Of a DNA stretch of 64,000 nt, positions 16,915 to 24,626 are shown piece after piece (position 1 is the first letter of the stretch; every line of letters begins with the position of its first letter). The stretch covers positions 1 through 64,000 of the forward strand of contig NZ_VOHC01000024.1 in assembly GCF_007859275.1 (NCBI RefSeq). The letters run 5' to 3'. The position numbers and the translations under genes were made by a program. This DNA is from Planomicrobium sp. CPCC 101079. GTDB taxonomy: Bacteria; Bacillota; Bacilli; Bacillales_A; Planococcaceae. A model generated the notes under the pieces. That model saw only the letters and a list, made by a program, of their open reading frames with translations. It did not search any database and was not told where the DNA came from.

Positions 16915-18054
16915 ATGAAAGCAGTAACGTTCCAAGGAGTTAAGGACATTCAAGTTAAAGAAGTTGAAGATCCAAAAATCCAGAAAAAAGACGACATTAT
17001 CGTACGCATTACATCGACGGCAATTTGCGGCTCGGATTTGCATATTTACCAAGGCGCCTTGCCGACTCGAAAAGGATTTGTCATCGGGCATGAACCAATG
17101 GGTATTGTAGAAGAAGTCGGGCCGGAAGTGACAAAAGTGAAAAAAGGCGACCGCATCGTATTGCCGTTTAATGTAAGCTGCGGCGATTGCTACTACTGCA
17201 CCCATGACCTAGAGAGCATGTGCGATAATTCGAATGGCAATCCGCACTACGATACAGGAGCGCTATTTGGCTACACCGAACGCTACGGCAACTACGCAGG
17301 CGGCCAAGCGGAATATTTGCGTGTGCCGTACGGGAACTTCCTGCCTCTTGTGATACCGGAATCCGCGGAATTGGAAGATGAATCCGTGCTGTTTTTATCC
17401 GATGTCCTTCCGACGGCATGGTGGAGCGTAGAACATGCAGGAGTTAAGCCGGGTGATACAGTAGTAGTTCTTGGATGTGGGCCAATTGGGCTTATGACTC
17501 AAAAGTTCGCTTGGATGAAAGGCGCAAAACGCGTCATAGCGGTAGACCATGTACATTATCGCCTGGAACGTGCAAAAAGAATGAATAACGTAGAAATTAT
17601 CGATTTTACCATGCATGATAATACAGGAGCGTTTATCCATGAAATTACAGCCGGCGGCGCTCAAGTAGTCATTGACTGTGTAGGAATGGATGGCAAGAAA
17701 TCTCCTGCAGAAGCGATCCAACAAAAACTGAAATTGCAAGGCGGAACGTTAAGTGCGATTGACATTGCCAAAGATGCGGTAAGCAAGTTCGGGACAATTC
17801 AATTGACAGGCGTATACGGATTAAACTACAATCAATTCCCGTTAGGCAATATTTTCGAACGCAACGTTACTGTGAAAATGGGGCAGGCTCCAGTTGTCCA
17901 TTTGATGCCGATGCTATTTGAAAAAATCAAAAACGAGGAATTTGACCCACGCGAAATCATTTCGCATGTGGTTCCTTTGGAACAGGCGAGTGCTGCTTAT
18001 CAAATCTTCAACGACCGCACGGAAGAATGTACAAAAGTAATATTGAAACCATAA
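16915..18054 (+). CDS. Zinc-dependent alcohol dehydrogenase, formaldehyde dehydrogenase-like subgroup
   Basis: A 379-residue medium-chain dehydrogenase. The catalytic zinc ligands are in AICGSDLH near 37 and GHEPMG near 59. The structural zinc motif is CGDCYYCTHDLESMC near 91-105. The cofactor fold begins VVVLGCGPIGLM near 187, and an Asp in VIAVDH favours NAD(H). The inserted loop NSNGNPHYDTGALFGYTERYGNYAGGQAEYLRVPY is typical of the glutathione-independent formaldehyde dehydrogenase-like subgroup. The physiological substrate cannot be told from the sequence. An ACGGAGGGA ribosome site precedes the ATG. The gene stands alone, and the nearest downstream terminator is at 18383, beyond a repeat element. 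Confidence 0.88.
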   Translation: MKAVTFQGVKDIQVKEVEDPKIQKKDDIIVRITSTAICGSDLHIYQGALPTRKGFVIGHEPMGIVEEVGPEVTKVKKGDRIVLPFNVSCGDCYYCTHDLESMCDNSNGNPHYDTGALFGYTERYGNYAGGQAEYLRVPYGNFLPLVIPESAELEDESVLFLSDVLPTAWWSVEHAGVKPGDTVVVLGCGPIGLMTQKFAWMKGAKRVIAVDHVHYRLERAKRMNNVEIIDFTMHDNTGAFIHEITAGGAQVVIDCVGMDGKKSPAEAIQQKLKLQGGTLSAIDIAKDAVSKFGTIQLTGVYGLNYNQFPLGNIFERNVTVKMGQAPVVHLMPMLFEKIKNEEFDPREIISHVVPLEQASAAYQIFNDRTEECTKVILKP

Positions 18055-18062
18055 CAACCAAT

Positions 18063-18370
18063 TATATAAGTTGAATTTAAGAATTATCATTTCATACACC
18101 GCTTTGGACGTTTTGGGAAGGTCAAAGACGATTGCTCCTGCATCGCTACGCTGCTTTGTCGTCCCACTAGAAGCCGAGAAAAACACTCGTCTCCTAGTTC
18201 CGCCTAGCCCCTGGACGCGCCGGCGCTAGTTAAGCCCGTTGAGAATCAGCAACTTTGTGCGTTTCTGCAGTGCTATCTAAGATATGGAGTAAAACAGCGG
18301 AGACGCCCGCGGCAAGCCCAGCTGTTTTACGGAATATCGACAGTGAAAGATTATTAGTTCAACTTATATA
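18063..18370. repeat. 308-bp non-coding element bounded by perfect 13-bp inverted repeats (MITE-like)
   Basis: TATATAAGTTGAA at 18063-18075 is the exact complement of 18358-18370. The interior has no credible gene. It holds an internal hairpin (GTAAAACAGC 18289-18298 with GCTGTTTTAC 18321-18330) around a GCGGAGACGCCCGCGG core. A patch at about 18184-18207 (CTAGTTCCGCCTAGCCCCTGG) resembles the dispersed intergenic repeat at 36.9 and 39.5 kb. No target-site duplication is evident. This fills the gap between the alcohol dehydrogenase and the ThrE-like genes. Confidence 0.6.
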
Positions 18371-18382
18371 GTAGTATTTTGG

Positions 18383-18420
18383 ACTAAACGCTCCGGACTA
18401 TCGGAGCGTTTAGTTTTTTG
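18383..18420 (+). terminator. Rho-independent terminator downstream of the repeat element
   Basis: ACTAAACGCTCCG at 18383-18395 pairs with CGGAGCGTTTAGT at 18402-18414 around a 6-nt loop, then TTTTTG. It probably ends the alcohol dehydrogenase transcript after reading through the 308-bp element. Confidence 0.85.
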
Positions 18421-18465
18421 TGTTGTTAGGTTAAGATAGACAGGAAGAAAAGAGGGGGAAAGCAT

Positions 18466-19221
18466 GTGGCTCATATAAAAGAGACGAGGCGGGAGCTTGC
18501 CCTGGAATGCTGTTTGTTGGCCGGCAAAATAATGATGGAAAGCGGAGCGGAAACTTACCGGGTGGAAGACACGATGATGCGCATGGCAGTATCGCAAAAT
18601 ATGATGAACGCCCATTGTTTTGTTACACCAACGGGAATCATGTTTTCGCCAAGTGATGAACTTGCCACCCGTTTTGTCCGAATTAATAGCCGGAGAACAG
18701 ACTTGGAGCAAGTAGCTTTAGTCAATGCGGTTTCAAGAAAATTGGTCTCAGGAGAATACACATTACAAGAAGCATATGAAGAAATGCAAATTATCAATAA
18801 AACCGATTATTTGTTCAGTATGAAGCTGCAAGTGCTCGCATCTGCTATAGCGAGTGGTTGTTTTATGATTTTAATTGGCGGAAATTGGAGCGATTTCCCT
18901 TTTGCTTTTTTGTTTGGGGGATTGGGGTATTTCATTGTGGAAATGATTTTGGCGCAAACACGTGTGAAAATTTTCTCTGAATTTATTGGTTCTTTTATGG
19001 TGGCGGTTCTAGCTTCCTTAGTTGTGAATCTGGGATGGGGAACGAATCTCGACACCATTATTATCGGTTCCGTCATACCACTGGTTCCGGGATTATTAAT
19101 CACCAATGCGGTCCGCGATTTGATGGCAGGCCATTTTGTTTCGGGCTTGTCGAATGGAGCTGAAGCATTCTTGACGGCTTTTGCAATCGGCGCAGGTGTT
19201 GCGTTTGTCTTGTCATTCTAA
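18466..19221 (+). CDS. ThrE/YjjP-like exporter subunit (DUF1212, N-terminal half)
   Basis: A 251-residue protein with a cytoplasmic N-terminal domain (about 1-115; AGKIMMESGAETYRVEDTMMRMA is the family signature) and about five membrane helices to the C-terminus (VIPLVPGLLITNAVRDLMAGHFVSG). It corresponds to the N-terminal half of the threonine/serine exporter ThrE and to YjjP, which with YjjB exports succinate in Escherichia coli. The start is GTG, after AGAGGGGGA; an ATG two bases earlier is out of frame. The partner gene follows after 11 bp. The substrate (amino acid or organic acid) is undetermined. Confidence 0.88.
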   Translation: MAHIKETRRELALECCLLAGKIMMESGAETYRVEDTMMRMAVSQNMMNAHCFVTPTGIMFSPSDELATRFVRINSRRTDLEQVALVNAVSRKLVSGEYTLQEAYEEMQIINKTDYLFSMKLQVLASAIASGCFMILIGGNWSDFPFAFLFGGLGYFIVEMILAQTRVKIFSEFIGSFMVAVLASLVVNLGWGTNLDTIIIGSVIPLVPGLLITNAVRDLMAGHFVSGLSNGAEAFLTAFAIGAGVAFVLSF

Positions 19222-19232
19222 GGAGGGGTACG

Positions 19233-19688
19233 ATGAATTGGTTACTTGAAGCGTTACTTAGTTTTATTGCTGCAGCTTCTTTTGGCATTGTGTTTAACGC
19301 GCCCCAAAAAACTTTGGTGAGCTGCGGATTGGTCGGGATGAGCGGCTGGCTCATATACAGAGCGTATTTTTTGGCTTTTGACGATTCAGTCCAGGCCTCT
19401 TTTGCCGGTGCATTTGCCGTGGCGTTGGCAGCTCATATTTTGGCAAAAAAATTCAAAATGCCGATGATCATTTTTAGTATTGCAGGAATCATTCCGCTAG
19501 TGCCGGGAAGCAAAGCGTATAATGCAATGCGCAATATTGTGGAAAACAACTATCTGGAAGCGATTGCGTTCGCATCGGAAGCATTAATGGTTTCTGGCGC
19601 TATTGCAATGGGCCTTGTTTTTGCTGAAGTATTGATGCAATTATTTTTTAAACAACAAGCTAAACGAATGCAAAAAAAATCAGCATGA
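19233..19688 (+). CDS. ThrE/YjjB-like exporter subunit (DUF3815, C-terminal half)
   Basis: A 151-residue, four-helix membrane protein that corresponds to the C-terminal half of ThrE and to YjjB. The repeat of the family motif (IIPLVPGSKAYNAMRNIVENNY) mirrors VIPLVPGLLITNAVRD of the upstream gene, as expected from the internal duplication of this transporter class. AAGGAGGGG precedes the ATG, 11 bp after the upstream stop. The two products very likely form one exporter. The stop codon lies within a bidirectional terminator shared with the converging EAL-domain gene. Confidence 0.87.
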   Translation: MNWLLEALLSFIAAASFGIVFNAPQKTLVSCGLVGMSGWLIYRAYFLAFDDSVQASFAGAFAVALAAHILAKKFKMPMIIFSIAGIIPLVPGSKAYNAMRNIVENNYLEAIAFASEALMVSGAIAMGLVFAEVLMQLFFKQQAKRMQKKSA

Positions 19689-19720
19689 GCCAAAAGCAAT
19701 TTTGGCCGTGCTGATTTTTG
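19678..19720. terminator. Bidirectional terminator between the exporter and EAL-protein genes
   Basis: AATCAGCA (19678-19685) pairs with TGCTGATT (19709-19716), and inside them GCCAAAA pairs with TTTTGGC. Runs of T follow on the plus strand and runs of A precede, so it can serve both converging genes. Confidence 0.8.
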
Positions 19721-19723
19721 TTT

Positions 19724-21730
19724 TTATTTAAGCCATTTTTCAAGCTCGCTTGCTTCCATCGGATGGCCGATGATGAATCCTTGGATACTGTCGCAATCCA
19801 TGGCGCGAAGCAATTCAAGCTGTTCGTTCGTTTCGACGCCTTCAGCAGTTACTTGGAAATCAAGTGATTTACCGAATTGAATCATGCCGTTGATCATTTT
19901 TTGCATTTTTTCTTGGCGCGTTATGGATTGGATAATGGTCCGGTCGATTTTCAGGGATGAAATTGGCAATAAGAGCATATAGCGGAATGAAGCATAGCCA
20001 GTGCCAAAATCGTCCAATGTAAAGCTTAGGCCCTGTTGGTTCAATTGTTGCATTTGCCGGATAATGGAACGCTCTGCTTCAGCTTCAAGCGCAAACTTCT
20101 CGGTAATTTCGATTGTCAGTGAGCGGGGATCGCAGCCATGAATTTCGACTTGTTTCATCAATGCGGTCGCCATGTCTTTATCACGGAATTCCCGGATGGA
20201 TGAATTGATGCTGACGTGGAGATCCAAACCGCGGGAATTCCAGTCTTTTAATTGGGCGCATACTGTCTCCAGGACGAATAATCCGATTTCATGAATCATG
20301 CCACTTTCTTCAGCAATCGGGATCAATTCATTTGGCGGGACAATCCCAACTTCGCTATCATTCCAGCGGACGAGCGCTTCTACCCGTTCGACTTCACCGG
20401 TTCTTAAGTTGACTTGCGGCTGGTAAAGCAGTTGCAGGTTTCGTCGGTCGAGCGCATGGATAAGCCGTTTTTCAATTTGTGCTTTACGGTTCAACTGTTC
20501 ATGATCGTCTGCGGTCAGCATGGAAATAGCACTTCCTCCGCGGTCTTTCACTTTTTTAACCGTAGCATGTGAGGCTTTGATCAAATGGACAAATGTTTGC
20601 TGGTCTTCCGGATAGCGTGTAATGGCTCCGCTGACAGTCATCGGAATGGCAGCGCCGTGAAGGTAGATCGGATGTTGCTGCAAATAATGAAGAAATCCTT
20701 CGATAAACCAATTGCTGAGCGGTGTGACCAAAGCAAATTCATGCAATCCTGCCCGAGTGATGATAGAGTCTGAGAAATACGTGCGCAACCGCTTTGTAAA
20801 TTCGATCAGCAATTGGTTTTCTGTATCGGTTTCTGAAACATCCCGGAGTGTATAAAAATGATCGATGTCCAAAAAAACAAATGAAAAGTGCTTTTTTTCT
20901 TCTATAAATTCATTGACCACTTGCTCCAAACGGTGGCGATTTTCCAACCCAGTCACAGGGTCGATAAAAGCGATTTCCTCTAAATGGTGCTGCGCATTCT
21001 TTGTTGCGGTAATGTCTTTTTCAAGAAATATATAATAAGCGTCATCGCCTGCTACATGCATAGGGATAGCCGTTAAATCCACCCAATAAACTTCTCCGTC
21101 CTTCTTGAGTTTTTTAACTTCCCCATTCCAGACGTCGCCGTTCTTCAACGTAGACATGATGGTTTCCACTAAATGGACGTCGTCGGATTCACCACCGAAC
21201 ATTTGCCAAATCGGTTTTCCTAGAATCCGCTTTGGCGTCCACTTGCTCAACTTCAAAAATAGCGGATTTGCGTATGTAATCAAAAACTCTTCGTCAAAAT
21301 AAAGCAACATAAACGAATCGTCCAAGCCTTGGCGCAAGCTATCCAATTCTCTGCTGGCCGAGCCTTCTGTCTGAGATTCGTCGACTTCAAAAATAGCCAT
21401 GACAAATTGATCCTGTTCTGAAGTGAAAGCTTTCGCAACAACAGTTGTATATATCCGTATACCATCAGTCAGCTCGATTTCGACATCTTCAAATCGTATC
21501 GGTTCTCTGTTATGTAGTATCGCTTCCCAAGGCTGCTTTAGTGAGTCAGCTTTTTCAGGGTTCATATAAGGAATAATTTTGCCTTTGACCGTTTCCGATT
21601 CGATCTGGAAAATTCGTTCCGCATGGCGGTTGCACCATACAGCGAGCCCGTTTTTATCCATAATGATAATGGGAAAAGGGATATGGTTAAAAACGAGGTT
21701 GTCGGATAACAGTTCTTGCATTTCACTCAT
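19724..21730 (-). CDS. Cyclic-di-GMP phosphodiesterase with PAS-PAS-degenerate GGDEF-EAL layout
   Basis: A 668-residue cytosolic signalling protein. Two PAS domains (about 8-110 and 130-245) precede a GGDEF domain (about 250-410) whose signature is replaced by AGLHEF, so it should not make c-di-GMP. The EAL domain (about 425-668) keeps all key residues: VEALVRW, NSSIREF, ITEKF, LDDFGTGYASF, LKIDRTII and AEGVE, so it should hydrolyse c-di-GMP. The PAS domains suggest control by redox, a ligand or light-like input. No transmembrane segment is seen. The gene is monocistronic and converges on the exporter genes. Confidence 0.9.
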   Translation of the reverse strand: MSEMQELLSDNLVFNHIPFPIIIMDKNGLAVWCNRHAERIFQIESETVKGKIIPYMNPEKADSLKQPWEAILHNREPIRFEDVEIELTDGIRIYTTVVAKAFTSEQDQFVMAIFEVDESQTEGSASRELDSLRQGLDDSFMLLYFDEEFLITYANPLFLKLSKWTPKRILGKPIWQMFGGESDDVHLVETIMSTLKNGDVWNGEVKKLKKDGEVYWVDLTAIPMHVAGDDAYYIFLEKDITATKNAQHHLEEIAFIDPVTGLENRHRLEQVVNEFIEEKKHFSFVFLDIDHFYTLRDVSETDTENQLLIEFTKRLRTYFSDSIITRAGLHEFALVTPLSNWFIEGFLHYLQQHPIYLHGAAIPMTVSGAITRYPEDQQTFVHLIKASHATVKKVKDRGGSAISMLTADDHEQLNRKAQIEKRLIHALDRRNLQLLYQPQVNLRTGEVERVEALVRWNDSEVGIVPPNELIPIAEESGMIHEIGLFVLETVCAQLKDWNSRGLDLHVSINSSIREFRDKDMATALMKQVEIHGCDPRSLTIEITEKFALEAEAERSIIRQMQQLNQQGLSFTLDDFGTGYASFRYMLLLPISSLKIDRTIIQSITRQEKMQKMINGMIQFGKSLDFQVTAEGVETNEQLELLRAMDCDSIQGFIIGHPMEASELEKWLK

Positions 21731-21897
21731 TCAATGACGCTCCTTCTCCATAGTTTATTTTCATTATAAAGAAGAAAAGGCAGAACGTCATCTATTTGGA
21801 AATATTCTCTATCATTTTATGAATATTGTTCACTATGATAAACTCTAATGGCATGAGACAATCGAGAATAAAATAATAATTTACTGAGGAGAAGGTT

Positions 21898-22470
21898 ATG
21901 AGAAAAATAATATTGGCTTCATTATTCCTGATTTTGGTACTGCCGTTTTCTGCGCAAGCCCATACAACATTGACGGCTTCGACACCTGCTGAGGGTGAAG
22001 TGATCAAAGAAATGCTTGAAGAAGTGCAGCTTACATTTGGTACAACGATTGAGCAAGGAAGCACAATGGTTCTACAAGGAGAAGATAAAACCTACGAATT
22101 CGAAGGCCTTGAGGTGGCTGGAGATATGATGTCCGGAACTATAGCCGAAGAACTGCCTAACGGGGCTTATTCGGTTCAGTGGAAAATTATCGGCGCTGAC
22201 GGCCATCCGATTGAAGGGGAAATTCCGTTTGCCATCGATATTAAAACTATAGAAGAACCAGTAGTGGAAAATGAAGGAACCGCAGATGAAGAACCCGCTG
22301 TTGAAGAAGAGGGGACCGCGGCCGAAGAGCCGGTTGTGGAAGAACAAACTAACGAGCAGGCAGCTGCCGGCGGCGAAGAAGAAAGCAATGCGCTCGTGAT
22401 GGTGCTGATTGTCGCTGCTGGCTTATTAGTAGTAGCGGGACTGTTCACCCTCTTTAAGAAGAAGCAATGA
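21898..22470 (+). CDS. CopC-domain copper-binding protein with C-terminal membrane anchor
   Basis: A signal peptide (about 1-21, ending AQA) exposes an N-terminal His (HTTLTASTP), the copper(II) ligand of CopC proteins; a second His lies in DGHPIEGE. The CopC beta-barrel spans about 22-118. An acidic low-complexity linker with three near-repeats of EEPAVEEEGTA follows (about 120-165), then a single C-terminal helix (LVMVLIVAAGLLVVAGLFTLF) and a Lys tail. At 190 residues it is an anchored extracellular protein. It overlaps the CopD-like gene by 4 nt (ATGA), matching the CopC-CopD fusion YcnJ of Bacillus. The role is copper handling or uptake. Confidence 0.9.
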   Translation: MRKIILASLFLILVLPFSAQAHTTLTASTPAEGEVIKEMLEEVQLTFGTTIEQGSTMVLQGEDKTYEFEGLEVAGDMMSGTIAEELPNGAYSVQWKIIGADGHPIEGEIPFAIDIKTIEEPVVENEGTADEEPAVEEEGTAAEEPVVEEQTNEQAAAGGEEESNALVMVLIVAAGLLVVAGLFTLFKKKQ

Positions 22471-23528
22471 TAACTTTCACAGCGATAGCTGATTTTCTGC
22501 TGTATACAGTTTTTTCGTATCTTGCCGGATCGGTTGTTTTGAAATTTGTTCCTGAAGATAAAAAGCCGCGGATTTCTGAGTCTAAAGCTTTACTGTTGAT
22601 TTGTGTCGCTGGCACCGCGCTGTTTTCACTGGCACCGCTGATTGAACTCACGGTTTTTTTGGAAAACGGTGAAGGATGGATCGGGACGTTTCTAACCGTT
22701 TTGCTTGAATCGGGCAATGGCCATGGTTGGCTCGTTACAGTTGCTTTGTCGCTTCTTTTGGGGTTTGCCATTTACTTTGATACTTCAAAATATAACCAAG
22801 CCTATTATTTGATTTTATTGATTTTGGTGATCGGTTACTTTAGCCACGTTGCGTCATTATCTCTTTGGTCTGGATTTGCCAGCCATTCACTGCATTTCTT
22901 TTTCATGGTAATTTGGACAGGCGTATTATTGCACATTGCCTGGTTTTCAATAGATGATTCCAACTGGGCACGTTTTTTGTCCTGGTTTACGCCTTATGCG
23001 GTTTTTTGTGTAGCCGCACTGATCGCTACAGGTGTTTTCATTATGTTTTACTTTGTTGAACCGGAAAGTTACGCCAATTCTTGGGTGTTGCCTTACGGAC
23101 AAATGCTGCTGCTAAAGCATTTAAGCATTATTCCGCTGCTTGCTGCTGCTTTTATCAATGGTTTTTTGAACAAGGGGCGTCTATTGGATCGAACGTGGTT
23201 AAAAGTGGAAAGTCTTCTGCTTTTTTTCGTATTTCTTTTTACCGCGTTTATGAGCAAGCAAGCACCGCCACATGAAATCCATCATACGTTTCAAGCGGAA
23301 GGCGCTGCTCCTTTAGTTGTTTTGCTTAAGGGAGAGCAATCTATTCCGTTTGACGCTTCTCTTGACTGGTCAGTAAATGGTATCGTACTTTTTGTAATCG
23401 GTATTTTGCTGCTGAGCATGATGGTTTTCAGTTCCTACCGGCAAGTTTCATCGTGGTTGCCGTTTCTTTTTGGAACAGGTTTTATCGTAACGGTCTACAT
23501 TGGATTGATGCTAAACGTTTCTTTCTAA
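22467..23528 (+). CDS. CopD-domain copper transport membrane protein
   Basis: A 353-residue protein with about nine membrane helices and the CopD/DUF domain. His-bearing segments (GHGWLVTVAL, HSLHFFFMVIWTGVLLHIAWF, LLKHLSIIP and HEIHHTFQ) are candidates for metal passage, as in CopD and YcnJ. Translation starts within the stop of the CopC gene (ATGA overlap), so the pair is coupled and probably acts together in copper import. No copper-responsive operator was recognised upstream of the pair. Confidence 0.87.
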   Translation: MITFTAIADFLLYTVFSYLAGSVVLKFVPEDKKPRISESKALLLICVAGTALFSLAPLIELTVFLENGEGWIGTFLTVLLESGNGHGWLVTVALSLLLGFAIYFDTSKYNQAYYLILLILVIGYFSHVASLSLWSGFASHSLHFFFMVIWTGVLLHIAWFSIDDSNWARFLSWFTPYAVFCVAALIATGVFIMFYFVEPESYANSWVLPYGQMLLLKHLSIIPLLAAAFINGFLNKGRLLDRTWLKVESLLLFFVFLFTAFMSKQAPPHEIHHTFQAEGAAPLVVLLKGEQSIPFDASLDWSVNGIVLFVIGILLLSMMVFSSYRQVSSWLPFLFGTGFIVTVYIGLMLNVSF

Positions 23529-23579
23529 TCTTGAAGCCATCCATAAAAGCATTTTTATCCTGAAGAGAGGTGCGGTCGT

Positions 23580-24491
23580 GTGAATCGATTGAAAGGAATC
23601 GCCATGGTCATCAGCGGCGCTATGCTTTGGGGGGCAACTGGCCCGTTGATCGAATGGACGCTGGCTTTTTTTGAGTTCTCTGTTTCATTTCTCCTGACGC
23701 TCCGCATGACGATAGCGGGCATGTTGCTGCTCATTTTTTTGAAATTGAAAAAAGTACGCTTGACTGGCGTCTTCCGGCAATGGATGTGGGTACGCCAACT
23801 AGTTGTTTTTTCAATTCTCGGCATGCTCGGATGCCAGTTTGCTTTTGTTACAGCAATTCATGCGAGCAACGCGGTGGTCGCAACGCTTTTGCAATTTTTG
23901 GCGCCAATCTACATTATTTTATTTGTCTCGCTCAACAAACAAAAATGGCCGCCTTCGTATCAATTGATTGGTATGGCTGGAACACTCGCCGGATTGTTTT
24001 TGTTGTTGACGAATGGCCAGCCGGATAAATTGACGATCAGCGGGGAGGCTTTAGTATGGGGGCTTTTACTCGGGCTAGCTTTCGCATTTTACACTATTTA
24101 CCCAGCGCGATTGATGCAGGAATGGGGGGTCTTGCTGGTTGTCGCCTGGTCCATGCTTATCGGCGGAATTTTCGCCGGCCTGGTTAATCCTATTTTCCTG
24201 TCGAACGAATGGCCGAAAATCATGAGTTTTCAGGCGGTCATCTCCATTCTCGGTATTATTGTGCTTGGTACGCTCGCTTTTGTGCTGTTTCTAAGCAGCA
24301 TGCGGTTTATTACAGCAGTCGAGACGAGCATTTTGTCTTCGTTTGAGCCATTAACGGCAATGATTCTTTCGGTTTTCTGGTTCGGCGAATTACTGGCGCC
24401 TCTCCAATTGTTCGGGGCATTTGCAATGTTGGTTTTTGTTACTTGGCTCTCTCTAGCCGGAAAAGAAAAACTGACAGAAGAAAAAGCATAG
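23580..24491 (+). CDS. EamA/DMT-superfamily exporter
   Basis: A 303-residue membrane protein with ten predicted helices arranged as two EamA repeats (about 8-140 and 152-290). Typical signatures are GAMLWGATGPLIEW at the N-terminus and SSFEPLTAMILSVFWFGE in the second repeat. The superfamily exports amino acids, nucleosides or other small metabolites; the substrate cannot be assigned. The start codon is GTG after GAGAGGTG. It lies 51 bp after the CopD gene and may be co-transcribed. A strong terminator follows at 24501. Confidence 0.87.
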   Translation: MNRLKGIAMVISGAMLWGATGPLIEWTLAFFEFSVSFLLTLRMTIAGMLLLIFLKLKKVRLTGVFRQWMWVRQLVVFSILGMLGCQFAFVTAIHASNAVVATLLQFLAPIYIILFVSLNKQKWPPSYQLIGMAGTLAGLFLLLTNGQPDKLTISGEALVWGLLLGLAFAFYTIYPARLMQEWGVLLVVAWSMLIGGIFAGLVNPIFLSNEWPKIMSFQAVISILGIIVLGTLAFVLFLSSMRFITAVETSILSSFEPLTAMILSVFWFGELLAPLQLFGAFAMLVFVTWLSLAGKEKLTEEKA

Positions 24492-24500
24492 CGACATTAG

Positions 24501-24531
24501 AAACAGCATCTTTTCAAGATGCTGTTTTTTC
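24501..24531 (+). terminator. Terminator after the DMT exporter gene
   Basis: AAACAGCATCTT at 24501-24512 pairs with AAGATGCTGTTT at 24516-24527 around a 3-nt loop, followed by a T run. Confidence 0.88.
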
Positions 24532-24626
24532 ATATTTTAAGGAAAATCATTATGGATTATCAGAAAGTTGTGGCATAATAATTACCATAAAAGTTCGAGT
24601 TTCGAAATGTTTAAGGGGCTGGTTGT

